DNA of 25,467 nucleotides from the NCBI GenBank assembly GCA_002293425.1, contig DBDE01000033.1, positions 45,098-70,564 on the forward strand, in the 5' to 3' direction. The translations under genes were made by a program, and so were the position numbers. Every line of letters begins with the position of its first letter. Within the stretch, counting starts at the first letter, position 1. Shown piece after piece: positions 15,197-23,046 of this stretch. Under the pieces are notes generated by a model that made no database searches, was not told where the DNA came from, and was given only the letters and a program-made list of their open reading frames with translations. The DNA is from Alistipes sp. UBA940 (GTDB lineage Bacteria; Bacteroidota; Bacteroidia; Bacteroidales; Rikenellaceae).

Positions 15197-16219
15197 ATGA
15201 GTCCTGCAGAGAAAAAAAGACGAGACGCCCGACAACTCCTCCGCCGAGTGCCCAAGCCCAAAACCTCGCCGTCGTCCAGCTCCAAAAACGGCAAAACCAA
15301 TCGACTGCCCACAGTGGTCCGAACAACCGAACACTCCCGACGTGGGGTCCACTCGTTCGACACCTCCCGCTACGCCATAGGCTATGTGATGAGCGGCCGA
15401 AAACACATCCACATGGGCGATATGCAGTGGGAAGCGCAAACCGGCGACGTATTCTTCCTGAGCCGCGGAACCCACTTCGTTGAAGATATTCCTGCCCGAG
15501 GACGGCGCGGATTTGAACAGCTCGTATTCTTCTACACCCCCGAAGAGGTCTCGCGGTCGCTGGCCAACCTCGCCGTGAACTACGACATCAACACCTGTGT
15601 CGACCACAGTTGTGAAGAGTGTATGCGCCGCGACCACGTTATAGCCACCGGATGGGCCGCTCTGGGGCAATTCTTCGAAGCGACCCTCGGCCAACTCAAA
15701 GCGGGATTCTTTGAAAACAACCCCACCTCCGAACTACTCGCGCTGACAATGTTGATCTACCACATAGTTTCGCAGCCCGAGTGCTGCCTGCGAACCCGCG
15801 TGCTGGGGAGCACCGACCCCGAGAAAGAGCTGATGGAGCGGATAATCCACGAATATATCTATTCCAACATTCCGCTCGAAGAGCTTGCGTTGCTCAACAA
15901 CCGCAGTTTGTCGAGCTTCAAGAAGAAGTTCCGCGAGCACTTCGGCGAAGCGCCTCACCGCTGGGTTGTGCGCAAGCGGCTTATGAATGCGCGGTTGCAG
16001 GTGATCCAAACCACTAAAACAACAAAACAGATAGCCAAAGAGTGCCATTTCGGCAACACGTCCCATTTCATCAATTTGTTCCGGCAGGAGTATGGGTTGA
16101 CGCCTTTTCAGTATCGGCGCAAGTATAAGGCGGATGCGATGATGGTGGAGGCGTTCCTCGACGACGCCGACTTCCTCGAAGAGATCCTGGCGATGGACGG
16201 CGAAGCAACGGAAGAGTAG
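15197..16219 (+). CDS. AraC-family transcriptional regulator
   Basis: 340 residues from ATG 15197. The first 45 residues are basic and rich in S, K and P (AEKKRRDARQLLRRVPKPK), probably disordered. A cupin-like sensor domain follows (about 50-125: YVMSGRKHIHMG, TGDVFFLSRGTHFVED). The two-helix-turn-helix AraC domain spans about 209-310 with hallmark pieces SLSSFKKKFREHFGEAP and FGNTSHFINLFRQEYGLTPFQYRRKY. A cysteine cluster C134-x4-C139-x2-C142 with H137 and H147 lies in the linker and could bind metal or sense redox. The tail is acidic. The lipoprotein gene 77 nt downstream has its own -7 box and is a plausible target (inference). The DNA-binding family is certain; the effector is unknown. 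Confidence 0.9.
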   Translation: MSPAEKKRRDARQLLRRVPKPKTSPSSSSKNGKTNRLPTVVRTTEHSRRGVHSFDTSRYAIGYVMSGRKHIHMGDMQWEAQTGDVFFLSRGTHFVEDIPARGRRGFEQLVFFYTPEEVSRSLANLAVNYDINTCVDHSCEECMRRDHVIATGWAALGQFFEATLGQLKAGFFENNPTSELLALTMLIYHIVSQPECCLRTRVLGSTDPEKELMERIIHEYIYSNIPLEELALLNNRSLSSFKKKFREHFGEAPHRWVVRKRLMNARLQVIQTTKTTKQIAKECHFGNTSHFINLFRQEYGLTPFQYRRKYKADAMMVEAFLDDADFLEEILAMDGEATEE

Positions 16220-16243
16220 GGGGAGTATATTTGATATTTTATT

Positions 16244-16251
16244 TAACTTTG
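16244..16251 (+). promoter_or_regulatory. -7 box of the lipoprotein gene
   Basis: TAACTTTG matches TAnnTTTG; the start would be near 16257, giving a leader of about 40 nt before ATG 16297. No TTTG lies at the usual 19-21 nt upstream (the nearest, 16230-16233, is only 10 nt away), so the promoter may need an activator such as the adjacent AraC protein. Confidence 0.45.
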
Positions 16252-16296
16252 TTGTTGAAAAGTTAACCTGTTTTCTAACCGAAACTTTAATGTATT

Positions 16297-18702
16297 ATGA
16301 AAAAATTATTCTTTTTATTATTTGTGATATTTTTTTGGGCGGGGTGCGAGGAAAATCGCAACACAGATTACACATGTCCACGGAGTTTCGAAATCTTCAA
16401 CAATACAGAGCAGGAGATCACCTACCAAGACACTGTAAGCGAGGAAACCATAACAATTGCCCCGGGGCAAACAAGGCAGGTTTTTACAGATTGGTTCCCT
16501 TGCTCGGGCAACGAACTCGACAAAGACCTGTTTGACATCTCCGGAAATCATTCATTCGCTGGTTCACCTGCAAAGCACTCTGTCTCCATAAATGGCCGTA
16601 TTTTGTCCGAAGAAATATGGCAACGCAAGAATTGGAATTTTGCGCAAGGAGAATCATTTCCGACATACACACTGGTTATCACAGAAGAACTGATTGCAAC
16701 TTTTCAAACAGAGAATCCGACACAGACTCGTGCTTCGGCGGTTTATCGAGTTAATCAGAATAATCCCTATTCTTTGCACAATGTTCAAAGAGCTTTGAAT
16801 ATTGTTGTAGGTTCGAGTGCACCCACTCTAAGAGCTTCTCACTATTACATTCGAGTTCTTCCAAAGGATACGATTCAGTTGAGAACCCTGACCAATGACC
16901 TTGAGCTTGACATGTTTCCATTTCCATTCGACGATGACGATCTGACAGATGCCGAGATAGAGACACATGAAAACACATTGATAAATGGTTTTGCGTGGCA
17001 GTATTGTTTGGTGAAGCCAGATTTTCGAATGCCCTCCGGAATTGAATACGAGGTCCTCGATTATGCTTATTTGCAGGACGATGAACCGGGCACGCGTGCA
17101 TCAGGAGATCAACTCGATCCGTTGGTTTACGGAGCAGCAATAGATAAGGCGATGGAGTTGGCAGGCTATGTTGGAATCCAAACAAGGGCCACGTGGCAAC
17201 CTTCGGCAACGATTAAATATAACAGCGGTGTTTCCGGCGAAGCCGTGATACCACTCGAAAATGTTCTTGTCAGAGCCAATACAACTTTCAATTCCGGAGA
17301 GGCATACACGGATGCGAGCGGAAATGTGACTATTACGAAGGGGTGGGGCGGAAAATTCAGGAAAGCAACGAAATATATAATCATTTGGTCGAAAAAAGGG
17401 CAGTGGAAAATTCATGACAGAGCAGGTAAAGCCAAACACAAAGGACCAAAGCAGAAATCGCATTGGAATTTTACAGTCAGCGGAGATGGTGCCAGTCATA
17501 CTGCAACATCTGCGACGATCCATAGAGCACTTAATTATTATTACAATAGGACTCCCGCCAAGGCTTCGGGATTGACAAGATATAACAACATTGATGTAAA
17601 AGAACATCATAACGACAGTAAGATTATCGGTTTTAGTCACAAGTATGGCTCATTTGATAATTCTTTGCTTGTAAACGAGATACATGTGTATGGGAAAACT
17701 TACCGGCCACTCAAAACGGAGGAGATGTTGTCAACAACATTCCATGAACTCGGACACGCCTCTCACAGAACTTTTGCAGGAAGTTGGAGCGGTTATGATA
17801 GGGTAAATATTCGGTTGTTAGAGACGTGGGCAAATGGAGTCAGATATGCATTTATGTCGAGTGTTTATCCGAACAAATATGCCGCGGTTTTGGATGGACG
17901 TGGATATTCGGACAGTTACACTGCCATAATCGAATCTCTTATGTGGCAAGGCGTAACATTGAGCCAACTGCAAACTCTTGTTAAAGGTAAAGATAACTTG
18001 AACGAATTTCGAACGGCGGTCAAAGGCTCTACCAATATTCCATATTTCCTCGTCGATTATATTTTTGACAATCCGACCGTGCCATTGCGTATGAATATCA
18101 GTGATCCTGTGAGGCTACTTGTCATCACCGGCCCAAATTTCGCGACACTGAACAGACAGACGACATATAGTGTTCCGGCGAGTTTACCAGCCGGATTTTC
18201 ATTCAACGGATGGAGCATTTCGCCAAGCACGGGATGGAGAGCCCCTTCGTTGAGCGGGTCTAACTTAAACATAACCTTTTCAACACCCGCAGACTACAAC
18301 ATCAATGCAAACTTCACACTTCCCAACGGGTCGACCCTCACATTAAACCGGTTCGTTGACCTATCGCCGGTCTTGGTTGTTACACCCATGGTCGAGGCGT
18401 CGGGGTTGACCGTTCAGGTTGGCAGGACTGCGACGTTTTATGTGACCAACCACGTAGCCGGAGCAACGTACGAATGGATGAATGCGCGAGAGAACTCCAT
18501 CAGGCAAGGCAATTTGTCTTCCATCACATACACAATGCCTCGTGAGGGGCTGGAGGTTCGGTGTCGAATGGTGATGGGCGACGATGTTTCGGGTTGGAGT
18601 ACGTCGCGGATCGTTAACGCAGGAGGAGGCTTTGTTATAGAGTTGCCGCAAAACGGAGAAGAGGAGGAAGAAGACGCCGAGCAGCCCGAAATCGAACAAT
18701 AA
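16297..18702 (+). CDS. Large lipoprotein with gluzincin-like metalloprotease motif
   Basis: 801 residues. A lipoprotein signal peptide ends in the lipobox FWAGC (C17), followed by acidic EEN, which may favour surface export as in Bacteroidetes lipoproteins. An N-terminal beta-rich region (20-300) has no recognised family. Residues about 308-365 look like a carboxypeptidase-regulatory/Cna-B beta-sandwich (AVIPLENVLVRA, YTDASGNVTI). A zincin core follows: HELGH at 483-487 with an extra H490, and E509 in LLETWANG, 22 residues after H487, a spacing that suits a gluzincin third ligand. Residues 690-785 look Ig/PKD-like, then an acidic tail. Composition is more AT-rich than neighbouring genes, suggesting acquisition. 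A strong terminator follows. Peptidase activity is inferred; the substrate is unknown. Confidence 0.8.
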   Translation: MKKLFFLLFVIFFWAGCEENRNTDYTCPRSFEIFNNTEQEITYQDTVSEETITIAPGQTRQVFTDWFPCSGNELDKDLFDISGNHSFAGSPAKHSVSINGRILSEEIWQRKNWNFAQGESFPTYTLVITEELIATFQTENPTQTRASAVYRVNQNNPYSLHNVQRALNIVVGSSAPTLRASHYYIRVLPKDTIQLRTLTNDLELDMFPFPFDDDDLTDAEIETHENTLINGFAWQYCLVKPDFRMPSGIEYEVLDYAYLQDDEPGTRASGDQLDPLVYGAAIDKAMELAGYVGIQTRATWQPSATIKYNSGVSGEAVIPLENVLVRANTTFNSGEAYTDASGNVTITKGWGGKFRKATKYIIIWSKKGQWKIHDRAGKAKHKGPKQKSHWNFTVSGDGASHTATSATIHRALNYYYNRTPAKASGLTRYNNIDVKEHHNDSKIIGFSHKYGSFDNSLLVNEIHVYGKTYRPLKTEEMLSTTFHELGHASHRTFAGSWSGYDRVNIRLLETWANGVRYAFMSSVYPNKYAAVLDGRGYSDSYTAIIESLMWQGVTLSQLQTLVKGKDNLNEFRTAVKGSTNIPYFLVDYIFDNPTVPLRMNISDPVRLLVITGPNFATLNRQTTYSVPASLPAGFSFNGWSISPSTGWRAPSLSGSNLNITFSTPADYNINANFTLPNGSTLTLNRFVDLSPVLVVTPMVEASGLTVQVGRTATFYVTNHVAGATYEWMNARENSIRQGNLSSITYTMPREGLEVRCRMVMGDDVSGWSTSRIVNAGGGFVIELPQNGEEEEEDAEQPEIEQ

Positions 18703-18718
18703 TTTACTTTTGTCGGAG

Positions 18719-18750
18719 AAAACCCACCCTTCCAACATAGGGTGGGTTTT
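18719..18750 (+). terminator. Rho-independent terminator after the lipoprotein gene
   Basis: A perfect stem pairs AAAACCCACCC (18719-18729) with GGGTGGGTTTT (18740-18750), extendable by one T-A pair, with an 8-10 nt loop and a run of T. It lies 17 nt after the lipoprotein stop and directly before the promoter of the methylmalonyl-CoA operon, separating the two units. Confidence 0.9.
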
Positions 18751-18753
18751 TTA

Positions 18754-18785
18754 TTTGGGCAGATGAAAAGTTTTTGCTATCTTCG
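18754..18785 (+). promoter_or_regulatory. Promoter of the methylmalonyl-CoA decarboxylase operon
   Basis: TTTG (18754-18757), 20 nt, TATCTTCG (18778-18785): consensus -33 box and spacing, with one mismatch in the -7 box. Predicted start near 18791; the leader before the mce ATG is short, about 18 nt. Confidence 0.65.
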
Positions 18786-18808
18786 CGGGATTAAAATCAT
18801 AAATCACA

Positions 18809-19207
18809 ATGAACATAACCCATATCGAGCATCTGGGCATCGCCGTAAAGAGTCTGCAAGAAGCCATTCCCTATTATGAAAACATTCTCGGCCTGAAATG
18901 CTACGCCGTCGAAGAAGTAGTCGACCAAAAGGTCAAAACCGCATTCTTCAAGGTCGGAGACACCAAAATCGAACTGCTGGAACCGATGGAAACCGACAGC
19001 GCAGTGGGCAAATTTATCGAAAACAAAGGCGAAGGCATCCACCACATCGCCTTTAAGGTGGACGACGTTGCCCGCTCGCTCAAAGAGGTCGAAGAAAAAG
19101 GCGTCCGACTGATCGACAGCGCGCCACGCAAAGGGGCCGAAGGGCTGATGATAGGCTTTTTGCATCCCAAGAGCACAGGAGGTGTGTTGACCGAGTTTTG
19201 TGAATAA
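18809..19207 (+). CDS. mce: Methylmalonyl-CoA epimerase
   Basis: Converts (R)- to (S)-methylmalonyl-CoA, linking the B12-dependent mutase to the decarboxylase. 132 residues, a glyoxalase/VOC fold of two beta-alpha-beta-beta-beta modules. Metal ligands are recognisable: H8 in HIEHLGIAV, the histidine pair in GEGIHHIAFKVDD and the C-terminal glutamate in GVLTEF (E129). Length and sequence are typical of the bacterial enzyme. It heads the operon and is followed after 18 nt by mmdA, so epimerisation and decarboxylation are encoded together. Confidence 0.95.
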   Translation: MNITHIEHLGIAVKSLQEAIPYYENILGLKCYAVEEVVDQKVKTAFFKVGDTKIELLEPMETDSAVGKFIENKGEGIHHIAFKVDDVARSLKEVEEKGVRLIDSAPRKGAEGLMIGFLHPKSTGGVLTEFCE

Positions 19208-19225
19208 CATCGTAACTTTATTATA

Positions 19226-20785
19226 ATGAGTCAGATTAAGGATAAGATCGCAAATCTTATTGAACGTCGGGAAAAGGCGGCCCTGGGTGGCGGCCAAAAG
19301 AGGATCGACAGTCAGCACGCCAAAGGAAAATTTACGGCGAGGGAGCGTATCAATATGCTGCTCGACCAGGGTTCGTTCGAGGAGTTCGATATGTTTGTCG
19401 AGCACAGGTGCGTCAACTTCGGGATGGAGAAGGAGCACTTTGCGGGCGACGGCGTGGTGACGGGCTATGGGACCATCGACGGGCGGCTGGTGTATGTGTT
19501 TGCGCAGGACTTTACGGTTTTCGGGGGTTCGTTGTCGAAGACGATGAGCGAAAAGATATGTAAGGTGATGGATATGGCGGTGCGGAACGGTGCGCCGTGC
19601 ATCGGCATCAACGACTCGGGCGGCGCGCGGATCCAGGAGGGGATCGACTCGCTGGCGGGCTATGCCGACATTTTCCAAAGGAACGTGATGGCGAGCGGGG
19701 TGATACCGCAGATTTCGGCCATTTTCGGTCCCAGCGCGGGTGGAGCTGTTTATTCGCCGGCGTTGACCGACTTTGTGATTATGCGCAAGAATGCCAGCTA
19801 TATGTTCCTCACGGGGCCCAAGGTGGTGAAGACCGTGACGGGCGAGGATGTGACTCAGGAGCAGCTGGGCGGCGCGGTTATGCACACCACCAAATCGGGG
19901 GTGAGCCAGTTTGCGGTCGACACCGAAGAGGAGGGGTTGAGTTTGATCAGGGAACTGCTGAGCTATTTGCCGCAGAATAATATGGAGGATGCTCCGTTGG
20001 CGGTGTGCGGCGATCCGGTGGACAGGTTGGAGGACTCGCTCAACAGTATTGTGCCCGACAGCCCCAATAAACCTTATGATATGTATGAGGTGATAGGGGC
20101 GGTGGTCGACCACGGCAAGTTTTTGGAGAGCCAGGGCGGATATGCCAAGAACATCATAACCTGCTTTGCGCGCTTCAACGGGCAGAGTGTGGGGATAATC
20201 GCCAACCAGCCCAAGTATATGGCGGGGGTGCTGGACATCAACGCAAGCCGGAAGGCGGCGCGGTTCGTGAGGTTTTGCGACTCGTTTAATATTCCCATCG
20301 TGACTTTTGTGGATGTGCCGGGATTCCTGCCCGGTACGGGTCAGGAGTATGGCGGCGTTATCACCCACGGGGCGAAACTGCTGTTTGCTTATTGCGAGGC
20401 GACGGTGCCCAAGGTGACGGTGACTCTCCGCAAGTCTTATGGCGGGGCGTATATTGTGATGAGCTCGAAACATATTCGGGGAGATATTAACTATGCCTGG
20501 CCGTCGGCAGAGATCGCCGTGATGGGCGGATCGGGGGCGGTGGAAGTGTTGTATGCCAAGGAGATTGCGGCTTTGGAGGGTGAGGAGCGGGCCAAGTTTG
20601 TTGCGGAGAAAGAGGCTGAATATGCCGAAAAGTTTGGCAACCCCTATCAGGCGGCGGCTCGGGGATACGTGGACGATGTTATCGAGCCGCGCAACACGAG
20701 GTTCCGGATAATCCGTGCTTTGCAGTCGTTGGCCACCAAGCGGTTGGCCAATCCGGCGAAGAAACACTCAAACATACCGCTATGA
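19226..20785 (+). CDS. mmdA: Methylmalonyl-CoA decarboxylase alpha subunit (carboxyltransferase)
   Basis: 519 residues, the biotin-dependent carboxyltransferase that moves the carboxyl of (S)-methylmalonyl-CoA onto biotin of the carrier subunit, releasing propionyl-CoA. N- and C-terminal crotonase-like halves are visible: GGSLSKTMSEKICKVMDMA, DSGGARIQEGIDSLAGY, FGPSAGGAVYSPALTDF, then VDVPGFLPGTGQEYGG, GAYIVMSSK and AEIAVMGGSGAVEVLY. The family also contains propionyl-CoA carboxylase beta subunits; the downstream OadG-, BCCP- and OadB-like genes make a Na+-pumping decarboxylase the better reading. The next gene starts in an ATGA overlap. Confidence 0.93.
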   Translation: MSQIKDKIANLIERREKAALGGGQKRIDSQHAKGKFTARERINMLLDQGSFEEFDMFVEHRCVNFGMEKEHFAGDGVVTGYGTIDGRLVYVFAQDFTVFGGSLSKTMSEKICKVMDMAVRNGAPCIGINDSGGARIQEGIDSLAGYADIFQRNVMASGVIPQISAIFGPSAGGAVYSPALTDFVIMRKNASYMFLTGPKVVKTVTGEDVTQEQLGGAVMHTTKSGVSQFAVDTEEEGLSLIRELLSYLPQNNMEDAPLAVCGDPVDRLEDSLNSIVPDSPNKPYDMYEVIGAVVDHGKFLESQGGYAKNIITCFARFNGQSVGIIANQPKYMAGVLDINASRKAARFVRFCDSFNIPIVTFVDVPGFLPGTGQEYGGVITHGAKLLFAYCEATVPKVTVTLRKSYGGAYIVMSSKHIRGDINYAWPSAEIAVMGGSGAVEVLYAKEIAALEGEERAKFVAEKEAEYAEKFGNPYQAAARGYVDDVIEPRNTRFRIIRALQSLATKRLANPAKKHSNIPL

Positions 20786-21192
20786 TGATGGGATTTGTTC
20801 TCTATATTCCGATGGTTGCGGAGGCTGTTTCGAAGGCGGAGGAGTTTCGGCAACGCGATCCGAGCGGCGGGGTGATGTCGATTATCGCTATCTCGATCGT
20901 CTTTTTCGCACTGGTTTGTGTGTCGCTGGTGGTGAGGGGCTATGGCGCGGTGATGCAGCACTATTTCAATAAACCCGTTTCTGTTCCCGTTGCCGCCGTG
21001 CCGAAGAAGAGCAAGAGCTCGGTGCAACAGCTGGACGAATGTATTGCGGCCATCGGGTTGGCGGTGAGGCTCTATCAGGAAGAGCAACACATTCACGAAT
21101 CGCACGTCATCACCATTAATCGCGCTTCGCGGCTTTATTCGCCGTGGAGTTCGAAAATCCACGGAATAACGCAGTTGCCCGATAAGAAATAA
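20782..21192 (+). CDS. OadG-like (delta/gamma) subunit of the Na+-pumping decarboxylase
   Basis: 136 residues. One membrane helix (about 34-54, IIAISIVFFALVCVSLVV) is followed by a cytoplasmic part with LDECIAAIGLAVRLY and YSPWSSKIHGI, conserved in Bacteroidetes OadG-type subunits. The family anchors the carboxyltransferase to the membrane beta subunit and stabilises the complex. The start overlaps the mmdA stop; three consecutive ATG codons (20782, 20785, 20788) leave the exact start open by one or two residues. Confidence 0.88.
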   Translation: MMMGFVLYIPMVAEAVSKAEEFRQRDPSGGVMSIIAISIVFFALVCVSLVVRGYGAVMQHYFNKPVSVPVAAVPKKSKSSVQQLDECIAAIGLAVRLYQEEQHIHESHVITINRASRLYSPWSSKIHGITQLPDKK

Positions 21193-21198
21193 TGTATT

Positions 21199-21669
21199 AT
21201 GAAACAGTATAATTTCAAGATCAACGGTCACGACTATGAGGTGGCCGTGGAAAACATCAAAGACGGAGTGGCTTCGGTGTCTGTCAACGGTGAACAATAT
21301 AAGGTGGAGGTTCAGAGCAACACACTGCTTAAACCCCAGCCCGTTTTGCAGCCCTCGGTGGCTCCGGCGAGCGGGGGAACGATTTACACCCATTCCACCG
21401 CCTCTGCTTCGGCGAAGGCGGTGGCTCCGGCTCCTGTTGCTTCGGCCGGTGGAGGTGCTTCGTTGAAGAGTCCGCTTCCGGGTGTGATATTGGATATTAA
21501 GGTGAGGGAGGGCGAGAGTGTTGCGGCGGGTCAGGCGTTGGTGGTGCTGGAAGCGATGAAGATGGAGAACAACATCGACGCTCCGGTGGGCGGCGTGGTG
21601 CGCCAGATACTCAAACGCCCGGGCGATAGTGTGTTGGAGGGGGATGTTTTGTTGACAATTGAGAGTTGA
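21199..21669 (+). CDS. mmdC: Biotin carboxyl carrier subunit of the decarboxylase
   Basis: 156 residues. A short N-terminal beta region (MKQYNFKINGHDYEV) and a flexible Ala/Pro/Ser linker (about 60-90) lead to a biotinyl domain with the attachment motif EAMKMEN; K121 is the biotinylated lysine. It shuttles carboxyl from MmdA to the membrane decarboxylase MmdB. The last codons, ending in E-S-stop, lie inside a GAGAGTT-type heptanucleotide repeat, so the present stop codon is supplied by the repeat. Confidence 0.94.
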   Translation: MKQYNFKINGHDYEVAVENIKDGVASVSVNGEQYKVEVQSNTLLKPQPVLQPSVAPASGGTIYTHSTASASAKAVAPAPVASAGGGASLKSPLPGVILDIKVREGESVAAGQALVVLEAMKMENNIDAPVGGVVRQILKRPGDSVLEGDVLLTIES

Positions 21670-21686
21670 GAGTTGAGAGTTGAGAA
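21659..21686. repeat. Heptanucleotide tandem repeat (TTGAGAG)
   Basis: Three perfect copies of TTGAGAG and a near-perfect fourth cover the 3' end of the biotin-carrier gene. The repeat provides its TGA stop (21667-21669). It differs in unit from the ATGAATT repeat before gpmI. Confidence 0.85.
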
Positions 21687-21714
21687 TGAGGGCGCGCAAT
21701 GGGCAGGGGCGTGA

Positions 21715-21821
21715 GGTGTGCCAGACAAAAGCGAAGATTGGCGTCAGTACGCCACGCGCACTATTCCTTAGAATGTTTTGCGGGCGTATCTTACGTGATC
21801 GAGCGAGTTGAATGGCACACC
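21715..21821. repeat. Inverted repeat in the spacer before mmdB
   Basis: The 207-nt spacer between the biotin carrier and mmdB has no credible gene. It holds a perfect 9-bp inverted repeat, GGTGTGCCA (21715-21723) and TGGCACACC (21813-21821), enclosing 89 nt with a small hairpin GGCGT-CAGT-ACGCC (21740-21753). No terminator T tract and no consensus promoter were seen, so mmdB probably depends on the upstream transcript. It could be an mRNA structure or a remnant of a repeat; unresolved. Confidence 0.4.
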
Positions 21822-21876
21822 GACTACAGCCCCGAGCGGTAGCCGAGCATAGGAAGACATATAATTCCAAAAATTT

Positions 21877-23046
21877 ATGAATTTTTTACAGAGCGGTTTC
21901 GGTGAGTTCATAGCCGAAAAAATAGAAGTGTTCGCCTCGTTCACGGGGTTTGCAAACGCAACGTGGGGGCACGGGGCGATGATCCTCATCGGATTGGTGT
22001 TCCTGTTTCTCGGAGTGGCCAAAAAGTGGGAACCGATGTTGCTGGTGCCCATCGGGTTCGGGATATTGATAGGCAATATTCCTTTCACGCCGGGTATGGA
22101 GGTGGGGATATATGAGGAGGGGAGTGTGCTTAACTACCTCTATTTCGGGGTGGTCAAGGGGCTCTACCCTCCATTGATTTTCCTGGGCATCGGGGCGTTG
22201 ACCGACTTTTCGGCTATGCTGAGCAACCCCAAACTGATGATAATCGGGGCGGCGGCGCAGATGGGCATCTTCGGGGCCTATATGCTCTCGCTGGCCACGG
22301 GCCTGTTCACCGCCGCCGAAGCTGGTGCGATAGGCATAATCGGGGGAGCGGACGGCCCGACGGCAATCTTTTTGACCAGTAAACTCGCTCCCCACCTGCT
22401 GGGGGCGGTGGCCATTGCGGCCTACTCCTATATGGCGTTGGTGCCCGTCATCCAGCCGCCTGTGATGAGGATGCTGACCACCAAAAAAGAACGGCTGATC
22501 CATATGAAGCCGCCGCGCAACGTGTCGCAAACCGAAAAGGTACTCTTTCCCGTCATAGGCTTCCTGCTGACGGCGTTCCTCGTTCCGAGCGGGTTGCCGC
22601 TGTTGGGGATGCTCTTCTTGGGCAACTTCCTCAAAGAGAGCGGGGTGACCAAGCGACTTGCCACCACGGCTGGCGGACCGCTCATCGACATCGTGACCAT
22701 CCTCATCGGGCTCACGGTGGGCGCATCCACCCAGGCGACCACCTTCCTGACGGTGAAAAGTTTGACCGTCTTCGGCATCGGGGCCGTGTCGTTCTTCATC
22801 GCAACTTTCGGGGGCGTGATGTTCGTGAAAATTATGAACCTGTTCCTCAAAGAGGAGAACAAGATAAATCCGTTGATCGGCAATGCGGGCGTGAGTGCGG
22901 TTCCGGCCGCGGCGCGCGTGTCGCAGGAGATGGGGTTGAGGTACGACAAAAACAATTATCTGCTGATGCACGCTATGGGTCCCAACGTTGCGGGCGTGAT
23001 AGGCTCGGCCGTCGCCGCAGGGATAATGCTGGGCTTCTTAGCTTAA
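21877..23046 (+). CDS. mmdB: Na+-transporting methylmalonyl-CoA/oxaloacetate decarboxylase beta subunit
   Basis: 389 residues, an OadB/MmdB-family integral membrane protein that decarboxylates carboxybiotin and pumps Na+ outward. Many membrane segments; the conserved IGIIGGADGPTAIF (D159 in GGADGP) carries the essential aspartate, and NPLIGNAGVSAVPAAARVSQ and NYLLMHAMGPNVAGVIGSAVAAG are hallmark C-terminal stretches. Together with mmdA, the OadG-like subunit and the biotin carrier it makes a complete pump. It is separated from them by a repeat-containing spacer. Its stop codon abuts, without any gap, the stop of the convergent acyl-CoA synthetase gene. Confidence 0.96.
   Translation: MNFLQSGFGEFIAEKIEVFASFTGFANATWGHGAMILIGLVFLFLGVAKKWEPMLLVPIGFGILIGNIPFTPGMEVGIYEEGSVLNYLYFGVVKGLYPPLIFLGIGALTDFSAMLSNPKLMIIGAAAQMGIFGAYMLSLATGLFTAAEAGAIGIIGGADGPTAIFLTSKLAPHLLGAVAIAAYSYMALVPVIQPPVMRMLTTKKERLIHMKPPRNVSQTEKVLFPVIGFLLTAFLVPSGLPLLGMLFLGNFLKESGVTKRLATTAGGPLIDIVTILIGLTVGASTQATTFLTVKSLTVFGIGAVSFFIATFGGVMFVKIMNLFLKEENKINPLIGNAGVSAVPAAARVSQEMGLRYDKNNYLLMHAMGPNVAGVIGSAVAAGIMLGFLA

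Noticed and set aside
18797..20767. 656-codon open frame on the minus strand
   Set aside because: It lies fully antisense to mce and mmdA, whose protein motifs are unmistakable; its translation is rich in H, R and Q and has no recognisable domain, as expected of a shadow frame in GC-rich DNA.
20647..21870. 407-codon minus-strand frame including LNSQLSTLN
   Set aside because: Antisense to mmdA, the OadG-like and biotin-carrier genes; the LNSQLSTLN part is merely the translated heptanucleotide repeat.
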